Positions 1 through 8,745 of a stretch of DNA of 64,000 nucleotides are shown in pieces. Source of the DNA: Micromonospora sp. M71_S20 (lineage in GTDB: Bacteria; Actinomycetota; Actinomycetes; Mycobacteriales; Micromonosporaceae). Under the pieces are notes generated by a model. That model saw nothing but the letters and a program-made list of their open reading frames with translations, was not told where the DNA came from and made no database searches. The stretch's first letter is position 1. Each line of letters begins with the position of its first letter. The stretch is taken from the NCBI RefSeq assembly GCF_003664255.1, contig NZ_RCCV01000003.1, positions 372,001 to 436,000 on the forward strand. The letters run 5' to 3'. The position numbers were made by a program, and so were the translations under genes.

Positions 1-130
1 GCTTCTGGCAGGGCTGATCCGCGCCCCCCGCCGGCACGATCCGGTGGCGGTCCGGCCCGACGGTCCGGCCCGACGGTCCGGCCTGGCGGCGCGGCCGCTG
101 CCAACGTGGTCCGGTGGCGTGGGTGGTGCG

Positions 131-174
131 GTCGCGGCCCGGCCGGCCGTGTTGCGGGCCGGCCGGGCCGCGAC
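131..174 (-). terminator. Strong hairpin downstream of the aldo/keto reductase
   Basis: Perfect 18-bp inverted repeat (131-148 and 157-174) with an 8-nt loop, just past the stop of the leftward reductase gene. There is no U-tract, as is usual for high-GC actinobacterial terminators. The flank at about 50-90 holds a short GGTCCGGCCCGAC direct repeat. No gene is seen in 1-177. Confidence 0.7.
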
Positions 175-177
175 GCG

Positions 178-1176
178 TCACGGACGCTCGGCGGGAGACT
201 CCGTGCGGGCCGGGTCGCGCTCGATGATCGGGTCGATGATCTCGTCGATCGCCTTGAGCAGCTCGGCGTCGAGCTTCACGCCGGCCGCCTTGACGTTGTC
301 GTGCACCTGCTCCGGGCGGGAGGCGCCGACGATCGCCGAGGAGACGTTCGGGTTCTGCAACACCCAGGCGACGGCGAGCTGCGCCATGCTCAGCCCGGCC
401 TGCTCGGCCAGCGGCTTGAGCCGCTGCACCCGGGTGAGGACCTCGTCGGTCATGAACCGGGAGATGAAGCCCGCGCCCGACTTCTCGTCGGTGGCCCGGG
501 AGCCGGCCGGCGGCGGCTGGCCCGGCAGGTACTTGCCCGACAGCACGCCCTGCGCGATCGGCGACCAGACGATCTGCCCGATGCCCAGCTCCTCGCTGGT
601 GGGGACGACCTCGGACTCGATGACCCGCCAGAGCATCGAGTACTGCGGCTGGTTGGAGACCAGCGGGATGCGCAGCTCGCGGGCGAGCCGGTGGGCCTCG
701 CGGATCTCCGACGCCTTCCACTCGGAGACGCCGATGTAGAGCGCCTTGCCGGAGTGCACGACGTCGGCGAAGGCCTCCATCGTCTCCTCCAGCGGGGTGC
801 TGTGGTCGTACCGGTGGGCCTGGTAGAGGTCCACGTAGTCGGTGCGCAGCCGGCGCAGCGAGCCGTTGATCGACTCCATGATGTGCTTGCGGGACAGGCC
901 CCGGTCGTTGCGGCCCGGCCCCGTGGGCCAGTACACCTTGGTGAAGATCTCCAGCCCTTCGCGCCGCTCGCCCTCCAGCGCGCGGCCCAGCACGTCCTCG
1001 GCGCGGGTGCCCGCGTACACGTCGGCCGTGTCGAAGGTGGTGATGCCGACGTCCAGGGCGGCCCGGACGCAGGCGAACGCCGCGTCCTCCTCGACCTGCG
1101 AGCCGTGGGTGATCCAGTTGCCGTACGAGATCTCGCTGACCATCAGGCCGGAACGGCCCAGGTGACGGAATTCCAT
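178..1176 (-). CDS. Aldo/keto reductase family oxidoreductase
   Basis: A 332-aa NADPH-dependent oxidoreductase with a TIM-barrel fold. It starts MEFRHLGRSGLMVSEISYG, typical of the potassium-channel-beta-like / L-glyceraldehyde-3-phosphate reductase branch. The catalytic tetrad is visible: Asp and Tyr in DTADVYAGTRAEDVLG, Lys in FTKVYW and His in YQAHRYD. The C-terminal NADPH-binding segment IVGASRPEQVHDN is present. Length is normal for the family. The start is ATG at 1176; a TAGGGT hexamer lies 6 nt upstream (1183-1188), which suggests leaderless transcription. The substrate cannot be read from sequence. The gene appears monocistronic, with a strong hairpin after it. Confidence 0.93.
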   Translation of the reverse strand: MEFRHLGRSGLMVSEISYGNWITHGSQVEEDAAFACVRAALDVGITTFDTADVYAGTRAEDVLGRALEGERREGLEIFTKVYWPTGPGRNDRGLSRKHIMESINGSLRRLRTDYVDLYQAHRYDHSTPLEETMEAFADVVHSGKALYIGVSEWKASEIREAHRLARELRIPLVSNQPQYSMLWRVIESEVVPTSEELGIGQIVWSPIAQGVLSGKYLPGQPPPAGSRATDEKSGAGFISRFMTDEVLTRVQRLKPLAEQAGLSMAQLAVAWVLQNPNVSSAIVGASRPEQVHDNVKAAGVKLDAELLKAIDEIIDPIIERDPARTESPAERP

Positions 1177-1182
1177 GAGTCG

Positions 1183-1188
1183 ACCCTA
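1183..1188 (-). promoter_or_regulatory. Candidate -10 box for a leaderless transcript
   Basis: TAGGGT on the minus strand ends 6 nt before the ATG of the aldo/keto reductase. This spacing puts the transcription start at or next to the start codon, a common arrangement in actinobacteria. No clear -35 was identified. This is an inference from spacing only. Confidence 0.35.
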
Positions 1189-1234
1189 GCCCGTTCGGAT
1201 CATGCCCACCCCTCATGGCGGACCTCGGTGTCGC

Positions 1235-4200
1235 TCAGAGCACGGGGCTGGTGTCGACGAGCAGCCGCTCGATCTCGGCGACGACCTCGTCGCGGTCGCG
1301 GTGCACCGGCTCGATCAGCGGCTCCCCCCGGCGGTCGAGCGCGCCCCAGCGGCCGGTGCCGTCGCCGACCAGGAACGCGACCGGGTGGACGACCAGCGCC
1401 GGATAGGTCGGCGCGACCAGCACCTTCCCGGCCCGGTTCACCACGCCGCGCCGGCCGGCCACCTCCACCACGGCCAGCCCCTCCTCGGTGAAGCCGTCGA
1501 CGTACCGGCCGTCGGCCAGGACGGTGGCGAACCCGTGGTGCCGGGTGGGCACCACGATGCGGCCGTTGCGGTCGACCGCACCCCAGCCGTCGCGGCGGAC
1601 CACGGCCACGCCGCGCTGGAACGGGCGTACGTCCGCGAAGCCGTGCGGCACCACCACCTCGCCGGTGGCGTCGATCGCCACCCAGCCGGCGTCGCCGCCG
1701 TCGGACACCCAGGCCAGCCCGTCGGAGAACGAGCGGACCACCGGGTACGACGGTTCGAGCACCGTGGCGCCGGTGCGGTCGACCAGCGACCACCGCTCGG
1801 TCTCGGGGCGCCGCACCCAGGCCAGCCCGTCGCGGAACGGCTGCGCCTCCGCGTACTCGGCCGCGATGACCATGTCGCCGTCCGGGTCGGAGAAACCCCA
1901 CAGGTCGCCGTCGCGGGCCGGCGCCGGGGGCCGGTCACGCTCCAGCACCTCCTCGCGGCTGCGGGGGTACGGCCCGAAGCCCGTCTCCGCGACCCGCTCC
2001 GCCACCGCGTCCAGGCTCAGCCGGATCCGGGCCTGCAACTCGGGGTCCTGGGTGCCGCGCAGGTCCAGGGCCCGCTCGAAGTGGTGGCAGGCCTCCATCA
2101 GCCGGCCCTGGTCGTAGCAGGACCGTCCGGCGTGCTCGTGCAGCACCGCGCGTAGCCGCTCGGGCAACTCCGTGGAGTTCGCCTCGGCGAAGAGCCGGTC
2201 GGCCTCGACGAACTCGCCGCGCCAGCGCAACACGTGCGCCAGCCGCGCCTGGGCCACCGCCGTACGCCGTAGCTCCCCGGTCGCCTCGGCGTAGGTGAGC
2301 GCGAGCCGACCGTCCGCGAGGGCGTCGTCCAGCTCGCCGAGGATCCGGGACGCCACCGCCCGCAGGCTGAGCAGCCGGGCGCGCGACTTGTTGTCCACGG
2401 CGGCGCCCAGCTTCTCGGTCAGCCGCCGCCGGATCGTCCGGAACTCGTCCGGCTCCTCCACGATCTCCCGCAGGGTGGCCGGATCGAGCCGCCACCGGTA
2501 GCTCGCCAGAACCTGCTCCGGGTCACCCTGCGCCGCACTCTCGCGCCCGGCGTCCCGCGACCCGCCGGGCACCTCGGCGCCCCGCGGCTCACCGGTGCTC
2601 GTCCCGACGGCCCGTGGCGCGGCGGCAGGTGGTCCGGCGGTGCCCGTTTCGGTGGCCTGTGATCCGGCGGCGCTCGTTCGGGCGGTGTGGTGCTCGGCGG
2701 TGCTCGGTTCGGTGGCTCGTGATTCGGTGGTGCTCGTTCCCGCGGTGTGGCGCTCGGCGGTGCTCGTTCCCGCGGTGTCTGACTCGGCGGTGCGGGGCGC
2801 GGAGGTCCGCACCGCGCTCGTCGACGGCACCTGACCACCGAGCGGCGTGGCGGCGGACGGCGTGGCGCTGGATGGCGCGGCGGCGGGCGAAGCGGCGTCC
2901 GGTGGCGCGGACACCGGCCGTTCTTCCTCGTCCGTGGTCGGTGCCGAGGTGGCCCACGCCGATGGCTGTGGCATGGCCGGTGCGGACACCGGCTGCGCTG
3001 GCACGGTGCCCTCGGGAAGGGCGGAGACCTCGTGTGCCGACGGCGACGGGACAGGAGGTGCCCAGGGCGCGGACGACACCGGCTGCGTCGGTGGCGTCGA
3101 GATGGGCGGCGCGGACACCGATTGCGTCGACGGCTCGGCGGCGGGCGGGACCGGCAAGGCGTCCGTGGGAGGCGCTGAGGTTGCCGGCAGCGCGGAAACG
3201 GCCTGGGCCGCCACGAGGTCTGAGGCGGGTGCGGAGACAGGCTGCGGTGCCTGCGACAACGCGCCAGCGACGATGGACGAGGGCGGCGCCGATGCGGCGG
3301 GCGGCGCGAAGACCGGCTCGCCCGGCAGGGCGGACACCGGTTCGGCCTGTGGCGCGGCAGCGGCGGACGTGTCCTGCGCAGGCGCGTACGAATCGGACGC
3401 GACGGACGGCCCGGGAACGGACGGGGCCGGCGGCATGGCAATGGCCTGGACCGGTGGCGCGGAGACAGGCTGGGCCGGCGGCGCGGCGATGGGCTCAGCC
3501 GGTGGCGTGGAGACAGGCTGGACCGGCGGCATGGCAATGGCCTGGACCGGTGGCGCGGCGACCGGACGCGGCGCCGGTGCGGCCGGGGCCGGCGCGCTCG
3601 TCCCGGCCAACGGCTCGACGGCAGAACCGTTCCGGGGCACCTCCGCCGGTTCCGCCGGAGGGCCGGAGACGGGGGAGACCGGTGGTGCGGACACCGGTGC
3701 CGCAGCGCCAACGGGTGGAGCGGACACGGGACGCGGATCGGCCGTGGCGGGTGGAACACCATGGACGTCAAAAGTCTTCGGTGACAACCATGGTGTTCCA
3801 CCGGCGGGCTCAGCCCGGTCGTTCGGTACCCGCTCGACCGGTTCGTGCGTGGTGGTCGTGGCGCGCGGGTCCGCGGGTGTGGCCGAGGTGTCCGTGTCGG
3901 CCGCGCGCGGGGAGGTCGACGGCACTGATTCGGGCTGTGCCGCTGCTTCCGGGGCGGTTCCATTCGCCGCCACCGGATCGGGCACGGCCGGCTGTGCCTG
4001 GGCTGCCTCCGCCGATGCTTCCGACATCGGGCGTACGACCGGCGCCGCAACGTCCGGGACCGACGGTGGTGCCGACAGGGGCCGGACATGAGGTGCGGAG
4101 GCCGGGCGCGGCTCGGGTGACGCGGAGTTGGTCTCCCCGGGAGGTGCGGAGACGGGCGCTGCGGGGACGGGCGGCACGGGCGGTGCGGGGGCGAGCGGCG

Positions 4201-7200
4201 TGGACGGTGCGGGGACGGGCGGCGCGGGCGCGGCGGAGACCGGCTGCTGCGGCGGTGCGGCGATCGGCGGCAGGTCCGCCGGCGCCGGTTCCTGATCGAC
4301 CGGGGGGACCGGGACGGAAGGCGCATGGGGCGCCGGCGCAGGCCCGGAGGCCGGGCCGGCGGGCGGACCGGCGGGCGGACCGGCGGGCGGACCGGCGGGC
4401 GGACCGGACACCGGGACGGACACGGAAGGCGCCGGCCCAGCGGGCGAACCGTGTACCGGCTCGGGAAGGGCGGGCGCAGGCGATGCCGGCCCAGCGGGTG
4501 AGCCGTACACCGGCTCGGAAAGGGGAGATGCGAGCGGTGCCGGCGCTGTGTGCGGGGCCGGTACGACCGGTGGGCCGGACGCCGGTGGGGTGGCCGGCGA
4601 GACCGGTGCGGGGCCTTCGGAGGCGGCCCCGGTCCGCGGTTCGGGGTGGTCGTGAGCGGGCTCGGACGGTGCGGCACCGTCGTCGGCAGGCTTCGGCGTC
4701 GACGCGTCGCCGTCCCGGGTCGGCACGGCGTCGACGCCCGACCTGCCGCCGGGAGTCGACGCGCCGTCTGGAGCCACCGTGCCACTCGGTGCCGCCGTGC
4801 TGCTCGAAGTCGACACGCCACTCGGTGCCGCCGTGTCGCTGGGAGCCGACGCGCCATTCCGCGCCGCCACGTTGCTGGGAGTCGGCGTGCCGTTCGGCGT
4901 CTCCGTGCCGTTCGGGGCCTCCGTGCCGTTCGGGGTCTGCGTGGCGGCCGGGGTCTGCGTGGCGGCCGGGGGAGCGTCAGCCTGACCGGTGGGCCGCGCC
5001 TCGTCCGGCGTGACCGGGGGAGGGGGCACGGGCCGGGACGGTCGGAACCAGGCGTCCGGCCCGCTCGGCGTGGGTGCCTGGGGAGGCGGCGGGGCGGCCG
5101 GTGTGGGCGGGCCGCTCGGCGGTGGCGGGACGTACCGCCTGGGCCTGTCGGGCGCGATGGGCGCCTGCGTTGCCGGGACGTCCTGCCTGGCCGTGCCCGC
5201 GGCTGTCTGCTCTTCCGGCGAGCGGTGCGGCGCGGTCGGAGGGGTGGCGGACGGCCGCCCGGACGGCGTGGGGGTCGCGGGCTGTGTCACGGACCGGGCT
5301 TCGCCGTGCCCGCCGCCCGGGTGCGGCGTCGGTGCGTCCGGGCGGGCCGGTCCTGGGCCTGCCGGAGCCGGACCGGACACGGAGCTGGCTGTCGCCTGAC
5401 CGGCCGTGTCGGCGGTCGTTTTCGAGGCCGGACCGGGCACCGCGCTGGCTGTCGCCTGCCGGGCCGGGTCGGCGGTCGTCGCCGGGGTCGGGCCGGACAC
5501 CCTGCTGGCGGTCGCCTCCGGTGCCGGCAGGAACTCCAGGCGCAGTCGGCCGGCGGGAGGCGCCGAGACCGGCGTGGCGTCGTCCTCGGGGGCCGGGCGG
5601 GGCGTGCGGCCGGCGGGCGGGAGCGGTTCCCCGGGGGCAGGTCGGGCGCCGGCAGCCGGCGGCCCCTGTACCGGCACCGGCGGGGGCACGGGCACGCCGG
5701 ACACGGGGGCCGACGGGATCGGGGCGGGTGAGCCAGGCGCCGACGTTCCGGGCCGCCCGGCGGTCGGGCCGGCGGGTGACACCGGGCGGCCGGTGGCCGG
5801 AGCCGTCGGGGCCGTCGGGCGGCCGGCGGCCGGAGCGGCGGGCGGCACCGGCCGCCCGACCACCTGGTCCGCCGGACTCGCCGGCGATGCCGGATGGCGG
5901 GCGTCCGGGCCTGCCGGCGATGCGGGGTGGCGGGCGTCGGGACCTGCCGGCGACACCGGGCGGCTGACGGCCGGGCCTGCCGGCGACACCGGGGCCGGGG
6001 CGGCACCCGTCGGCGGCGTCCGCCCGGCGAGGGGGCCTGCGGGTGATACCGGTCCGGTGACCGGACCCGCAGGCGAGACAGGTCCGGCGGGGGGACCGGC
6101 GGGCGACACCGGCCGGCTGCGGACCGGCGCGGTCGGGTCGGGCCGGTCGGAGCGCGGCAGGTCGCGGGCCGGCGCGGGGGAGACGGGGCGGCCCGGGAGC
6201 GGAACGTCCCCGGCCCGGGCCCGGAAGCCCGCCGGTCCGGGGGCCGGCGGCCCGGAGGTCGGCGCACCGTAGGTGGGGGATTGCGGTCGCTGGTCGTGGC
6301 CGGGCGGGAACGGCGGAGTCGCGGCGTCCTGGGGGCGGTCGGCCGGTCGCCGGTGCTCGGGGCGGGGTTCGGCGCGGCGCGCCGCGTCCCGGTCGTGGCC
6401 GGGCCGCAGGGGACCGGGCGGCGGCCAGGGCAGGCCGCCGTCCTGCTGGGGGTGCCCCCGGAACGCCTCGGCCTCCCGATGGGCGTCCGGCCGGGCGACC
6501 CCGCGTGGACCCCGTTCCGGGTACGTCTCGGCACGCGCCGCCTCGTGCGCCCGCCGGCGCTCGTCCGGCTCCTGCTGACGCCGTTGCCCGTCCGGAGGCG
6601 GCTGCTGCCGTTGGCCGTCCGGCGGCGGCTGCTGCCCGGCGGGGGCCCGGTCGGGGCGCGGCCACCCGTCGGCGGGTACGCCGGTCTCGCGGCCCCGCCC
6701 GCCGGAGCCGCGGTCCCACTGCGGGTCGGCGGAGCGCTCCGACTGCGGGACGGTCGGGCGCCCCCACTGGGAGTCGGCCGGACGCTTCCACTGCGGGCCG
6801 GAAGGGCGCTCCCACTGCCCGCCGGAGGAGTGCTCCCGTTGGCCGTCGAAAGGGCGCTCCCGTTGGCTGTCGGAGGGGCGGGGCTCCGGGGCCGGGGTCG
6901 CCCACTGGTAGCGGGGCCGGCGCCCGTCGCCGTCCGCCTGGCGGTCGTCCACGGTCTCGGGGCGACGGTCGTGGCCGGAGGCGGCCGGACGGTCGTGAGC
7001 GCGCCCGGTCCGGTGGTCGTGGCCCGGATCCGGCCGGCGGTCGTAGCCGGCGTCCGGGCGCTCGTACGCCGGGGGGCGGCGGGGCGGCGCGTCCTCGTCG
7101 GGCTCCGGGAGCCAGCCCGGATCGGGTCGGCCGGCGGGGGAGACGGGACGGTCCCGCCCGGCCGGCTCGTACCGGGGGGTGCGGCTGTCGTAGCGGTCGG

Positions 7201-7657
7201 GACCGGCGTGGTCGCGCTGCCGGGGAGAGTCGACGGGCCGGCCGGGGGCGTCGAACCCGCCCCGGTCGTTGCGGTGCGGCGGCTCCTGCCGGGGCGGCCA
7301 CTGCCGGTCGTCCGGCCGGCGCGGCTCGGCGTGCGGGCGGCGGTACGACTCGTCGCCGTGCCGCCGCGCGTCGAGGCCGTCCGGGCGGCCGTTCCACGCG
7401 TCCTGCCGACCGGGCCGCCCGTCGGGCAGGTCGTCCCACGACCGGCCGATGTAGGTCCCGTCCGGTTTGGTGGGCGCGAGCGGGGGCACCTCGGCCCGGC
7501 CCACGGCGGAGCGGCCCCGGGGCGCGGACGGCGCGTGTTCGACGCCCATGTCGCCCGCGTAGCGCTGGCCGGGGAACTGCGGGTGCCACTCGGTGGTGGG
7601 CTCGATCATCCAGGCCGGTTCGGCGGAGTCGTGCCAGTGGTCGGAGTAGCGGCTCAT
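1235..7657 (-). CDS. Giant proline-rich disordered protein with TPR-like and WG-repeat C-terminus
   Basis: 2140 aa. Residues 1 to about 85 are ordered-looking (SRYSDHWHDSAEPAWMIEP and a DGTYIGRSWDDLP motif). Residues of about 90-1710 are low-complexity: Arg/Asp/Pro-rich first, then long runs of VSPAGP, VSAPP and SGPPAGP with Ala/Ser/Thr. About 1713-1917 is helical and TPR-like (LRAVASRILGELDDALADG, ACHHFERALDL). About 1918-2120 has at least five WG-type repeats (DLWGFSDPDG, GWVAIDATGEVVVP, GWGAVDRNGRIVVP, RWGALDRRGEPLIEP). There is no signal peptide or transmembrane segment, so it is probably cytoplasmic. Function unknown; WG and TPR modules usually mediate protein contacts. It is transcribed divergently from the ABC operon at 7894. 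Low-complexity GC-rich coding opens long false ORFs in other frames. The ATG at 7657 is the only convincing start. Confidence 0.85.
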   Translation of the reverse strand: MSRYSDHWHDSAEPAWMIEPTTEWHPQFPGQRYAGDMGVEHAPSAPRGRSAVGRAEVPPLAPTKPDGTYIGRSWDDLPDGRPGRQDAWNGRPDGLDARRHGDESYRRPHAEPRRPDDRQWPPRQEPPHRNDRGGFDAPGRPVDSPRQRDHAGPDRYDSRTPRYEPAGRDRPVSPAGRPDPGWLPEPDEDAPPRRPPAYERPDAGYDRRPDPGHDHRTGRAHDRPAASGHDRRPETVDDRQADGDGRRPRYQWATPAPEPRPSDSQRERPFDGQREHSSGGQWERPSGPQWKRPADSQWGRPTVPQSERSADPQWDRGSGGRGRETGVPADGWPRPDRAPAGQQPPPDGQRQQPPPDGQRRQQEPDERRRAHEAARAETYPERGPRGVARPDAHREAEAFRGHPQQDGGLPWPPPGPLRPGHDRDAARRAEPRPEHRRPADRPQDAATPPFPPGHDQRPQSPTYGAPTSGPPAPGPAGFRARAGDVPLPGRPVSPAPARDLPRSDRPDPTAPVRSRPVSPAGPPAGPVSPAGPVTGPVSPAGPLAGRTPPTGAAPAPVSPAGPAVSRPVSPAGPDARHPASPAGPDARHPASPASPADQVVGRPVPPAAPAAGRPTAPTAPATGRPVSPAGPTAGRPGTSAPGSPAPIPSAPVSGVPVPPPVPVQGPPAAGARPAPGEPLPPAGRTPRPAPEDDATPVSAPPAGRLRLEFLPAPEATASRVSGPTPATTADPARQATASAVPGPASKTTADTAGQATASSVSGPAPAGPGPARPDAPTPHPGGGHGEARSVTQPATPTPSGRPSATPPTAPHRSPEEQTAAGTARQDVPATQAPIAPDRPRRYVPPPPSGPPTPAAPPPPQAPTPSGPDAWFRPSRPVPPPPVTPDEARPTGQADAPPAATQTPAATQTPNGTEAPNGTETPNGTPTPSNVAARNGASAPSDTAAPSGVSTSSSTAAPSGTVAPDGASTPGGRSGVDAVPTRDGDASTPKPADDGAAPSEPAHDHPEPRTGAASEGPAPVSPATPPASGPPVVPAPHTAPAPLASPLSEPVYGSPAGPASPAPALPEPVHGSPAGPAPSVSVPVSGPPAGPPAGPPAGPPAGPASGPAPAPHAPSVPVPPVDQEPAPADLPPIAAPPQQPVSAAPAPPVPAPSTPLAPAPPVPPVPAAPVSAPPGETNSASPEPRPASAPHVRPLSAPPSVPDVAAPVVRPMSEASAEAAQAQPAVPDPVAANGTAPEAAAQPESVPSTSPRAADTDTSATPADPRATTTTHEPVERVPNDRAEPAGGTPWLSPKTFDVHGVPPATADPRPVSAPPVGAAAPVSAPPVSPVSGPPAEPAEVPRNGSAVEPLAGTSAPAPAAPAPRPVAAPPVQAIAMPPVQPVSTPPAEPIAAPPAQPVSAPPVQAIAMPPAPSVPGPSVASDSYAPAQDTSAAAAPQAEPVSALPGEPVFAPPAASAPPSSIVAGALSQAPQPVSAPASDLVAAQAVSALPATSAPPTDALPVPPAAEPSTQSVSAPPISTPPTQPVSSAPWAPPVPSPSAHEVSALPEGTVPAQPVSAPAMPQPSAWATSAPTTDEEERPVSAPPDAASPAAAPSSATPSAATPLGGQVPSTSAVRTSAPRTAESDTAGTSTAERHTAGTSTTESRATEPSTAEHHTARTSAAGSQATETGTAGPPAAAPRAVGTSTGEPRGAEVPGGSRDAGRESAAQGDPEQVLASYRWRLDPATLREIVEEPDEFRTIRRRLTEKLGAAVDNKSRARLLSLRAVASRILGELDDALADGRLALTYAEATGELRRTAVAQARLAHVLRWRGEFVEADRLFAEANSTELPERLRAVLHEHAGRSCYDQGRLMEACHHFERALDLRGTQDPELQARIRLSLDAVAERVAETGFGPYPRSREEVLERDRPPAPARDGDLWGFSDPDGDMVIAAEYAEAQPFRDGLAWVRRPETERWSLVDRTGATVLEPSYPVVRSFSDGLAWVSDGGDAGWVAIDATGEVVVPHGFADVRPFQRGVAVVRRDGWGAVDRNGRIVVPTRHHGFATVLADGRYVDGFTEEGLAVVEVAGRRGVVNRAGKVLVAPTYPALVVHPVAFLVGDGTGRWGALDRRGEPLIEPVHRDRDEVVAEIERLLVDTSPVL
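3751..3801. repeat. Palindromic element inside the WG-repeat gene
   Basis: A perfect 14-bp inverted repeat (3751-3764, GTGGAACACCATGG; 3788-3801, its reverse complement) flanks a 23-nt AT-richer spacer. It lies in frame inside the disordered region of the 2140-aa protein and encodes GGTPWLSPKTFDVHGVPP, unlike the Pro/Ala/Ser surroundings. It may be an in-frame palindromic insertion or a selected RNA hairpin; this cannot be decided here. Confidence 0.6.
4356..4403. repeat. Four tandem 12-bp repeats (GPPA-coding)
   Basis: Four exact copies of CCGGCGGGCGGA in the coding sequence of the giant protein. On the minus strand they encode repeated SGPPAGPPAGPPAGP-like sequence. The unit is a multiple of 3, so slippage would add or remove four residues without a frameshift. 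Confidence 0.8.
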
Positions 7658-7893
7658 CCGGTGGCCCCGTCGCCACGGAGGGTAGGCGGAACGCCCCGAA
7701 ACCGCCGTCCGCGGGCGGGCGCGCCCGGGTGCCCGGCTGGCGTCCGTCCGCTCACGGCGGCGCCCCGGTGGCCGGCCCGCGTCCGCTCGCTCACGGCGAT
7801 GTCACCTCGTTGCAAAATTGTCGCGCTGGGCGCTCCACGTGCCGGTAGAGTCGCCCCTCCGGTACGGCGTGGCTGCGGAAGGAGGGTAGCGGC

Positions 7894-8745
7894 GTGGGCT
7901 CGCTCACCGCCACTGTGGCACCGCCCACCGCCCCAAACGTTATCCTATGGTTCCGGACATTTAAGGCTATAACCGGATCAGGCTTCCGACGTTACGCCAC
8001 GTACCGGCAGGCGTCGGTGGCGGGCGTCGTCACCAACACGGTCTTCGGCTTCCTGCGGTGCTACGTCCTGCTCGCGGCGGTCGGCGCGACCGGCACGGTG
8101 GCCGGGTACGACCGGGGGCAGCTCGCCACCTTCGTCTGGGTGGGCCAGGGCCTGCTGGCGGTCGTCCTCCTCTGGGGCTGGACCGAGCTGGCCGACCGGA
8201 TCCGCACCGGCGACATCGCCAGCGACCTGCTCCGGCCCGTGCACCCCGTGACCAGCCATCTCGCCGCCGACCTGGGCCGTGCCGGCCACGCCGCGCTGGT
8301 CCGGTTCCTGCCACCGGTGCTGGTCGGGCCGCTCTTCTTCGAGGTCCACGTGCCCCGCCGCTGGTCCACCCTGCCGATCTTCGCGTTCTCCGCCGTCGTC
8401 GCCGTGGTCCTCTGCTTCGGCTGCCGCTTCCTGGTCAACGCGACCGCGTACTGGTTGCAGGACGTCCGGGGACCGGTGATCCTCTGGACCCTCGCCTCGG
8501 GGGTGCTCGCGGGGCTCTACTTCCCGCTGCGCTTCCTGCCGGAGTGGCTCCAACTCGTCCTCTGGTGGGGCACCCCCTTCCCGAGCCTGCTCCAGACCCC
8601 GCTCGACGTGCTGGTCGAGCGCGACCCGACCGGCGACCAGGTCGGGCTGGTCGGCCTCCAGGTCGCCTGGGCGGTGCTGATCCTGGCCGTCTGCCGGCTG
8701 GTGCAGCGCCGCGCGGAACGCCGCCTGGTGGTCCAGGGTGGCTGA
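7894..8745 (+). CDS. ABC-2 type transporter permease
   Basis: 283 aa with about six hydrophobic segments, resembling the ABC2_membrane_6 (PF06182) permeases: FRRYATYRQASVAGVVTNTVFGF near the N-terminus and GPVILWTLASGVLAGLYFPL late in the protein. First gene of a three-gene export operon; its end overlaps the next permease by 8 nt. The start is GTG at 7894 behind a GGAAGGAGGG ribosome site. The first 30 codons are unusually AT-rich (about 7930-7985) with rare CTA, ATA and TTT codons, so translation could start later or the stretch could be regulatory. Substrate unknown. Confidence 0.88.
   Translation: MGSLTATVAPPTAPNVILWFRTFKAITGSGFRRYATYRQASVAGVVTNTVFGFLRCYVLLAAVGATGTVAGYDRGQLATFVWVGQGLLAVVLLWGWTELADRIRTGDIASDLLRPVHPVTSHLAADLGRAGHAALVRFLPPVLVGPLFFEVHVPRRWSTLPIFAFSAVVAVVLCFGCRFLVNATAYWLQDVRGPVILWTLASGVLAGLYFPLRFLPEWLQLVLWWGTPFPSLLQTPLDVLVERDPTGDQVGLVGLQVAWAVLILAVCRLVQRRAERRLVVQGG

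Noticed and set aside
2419..7676. Very long ORFs in other frames and on the opposite strand across the WG-repeat gene
   Set aside because: Very high GC and low-complexity codons remove stops in all frames. Only the 2140-aa frame has recognisable TPR/WG domains; the others are Arg/Pro/Ala runs.
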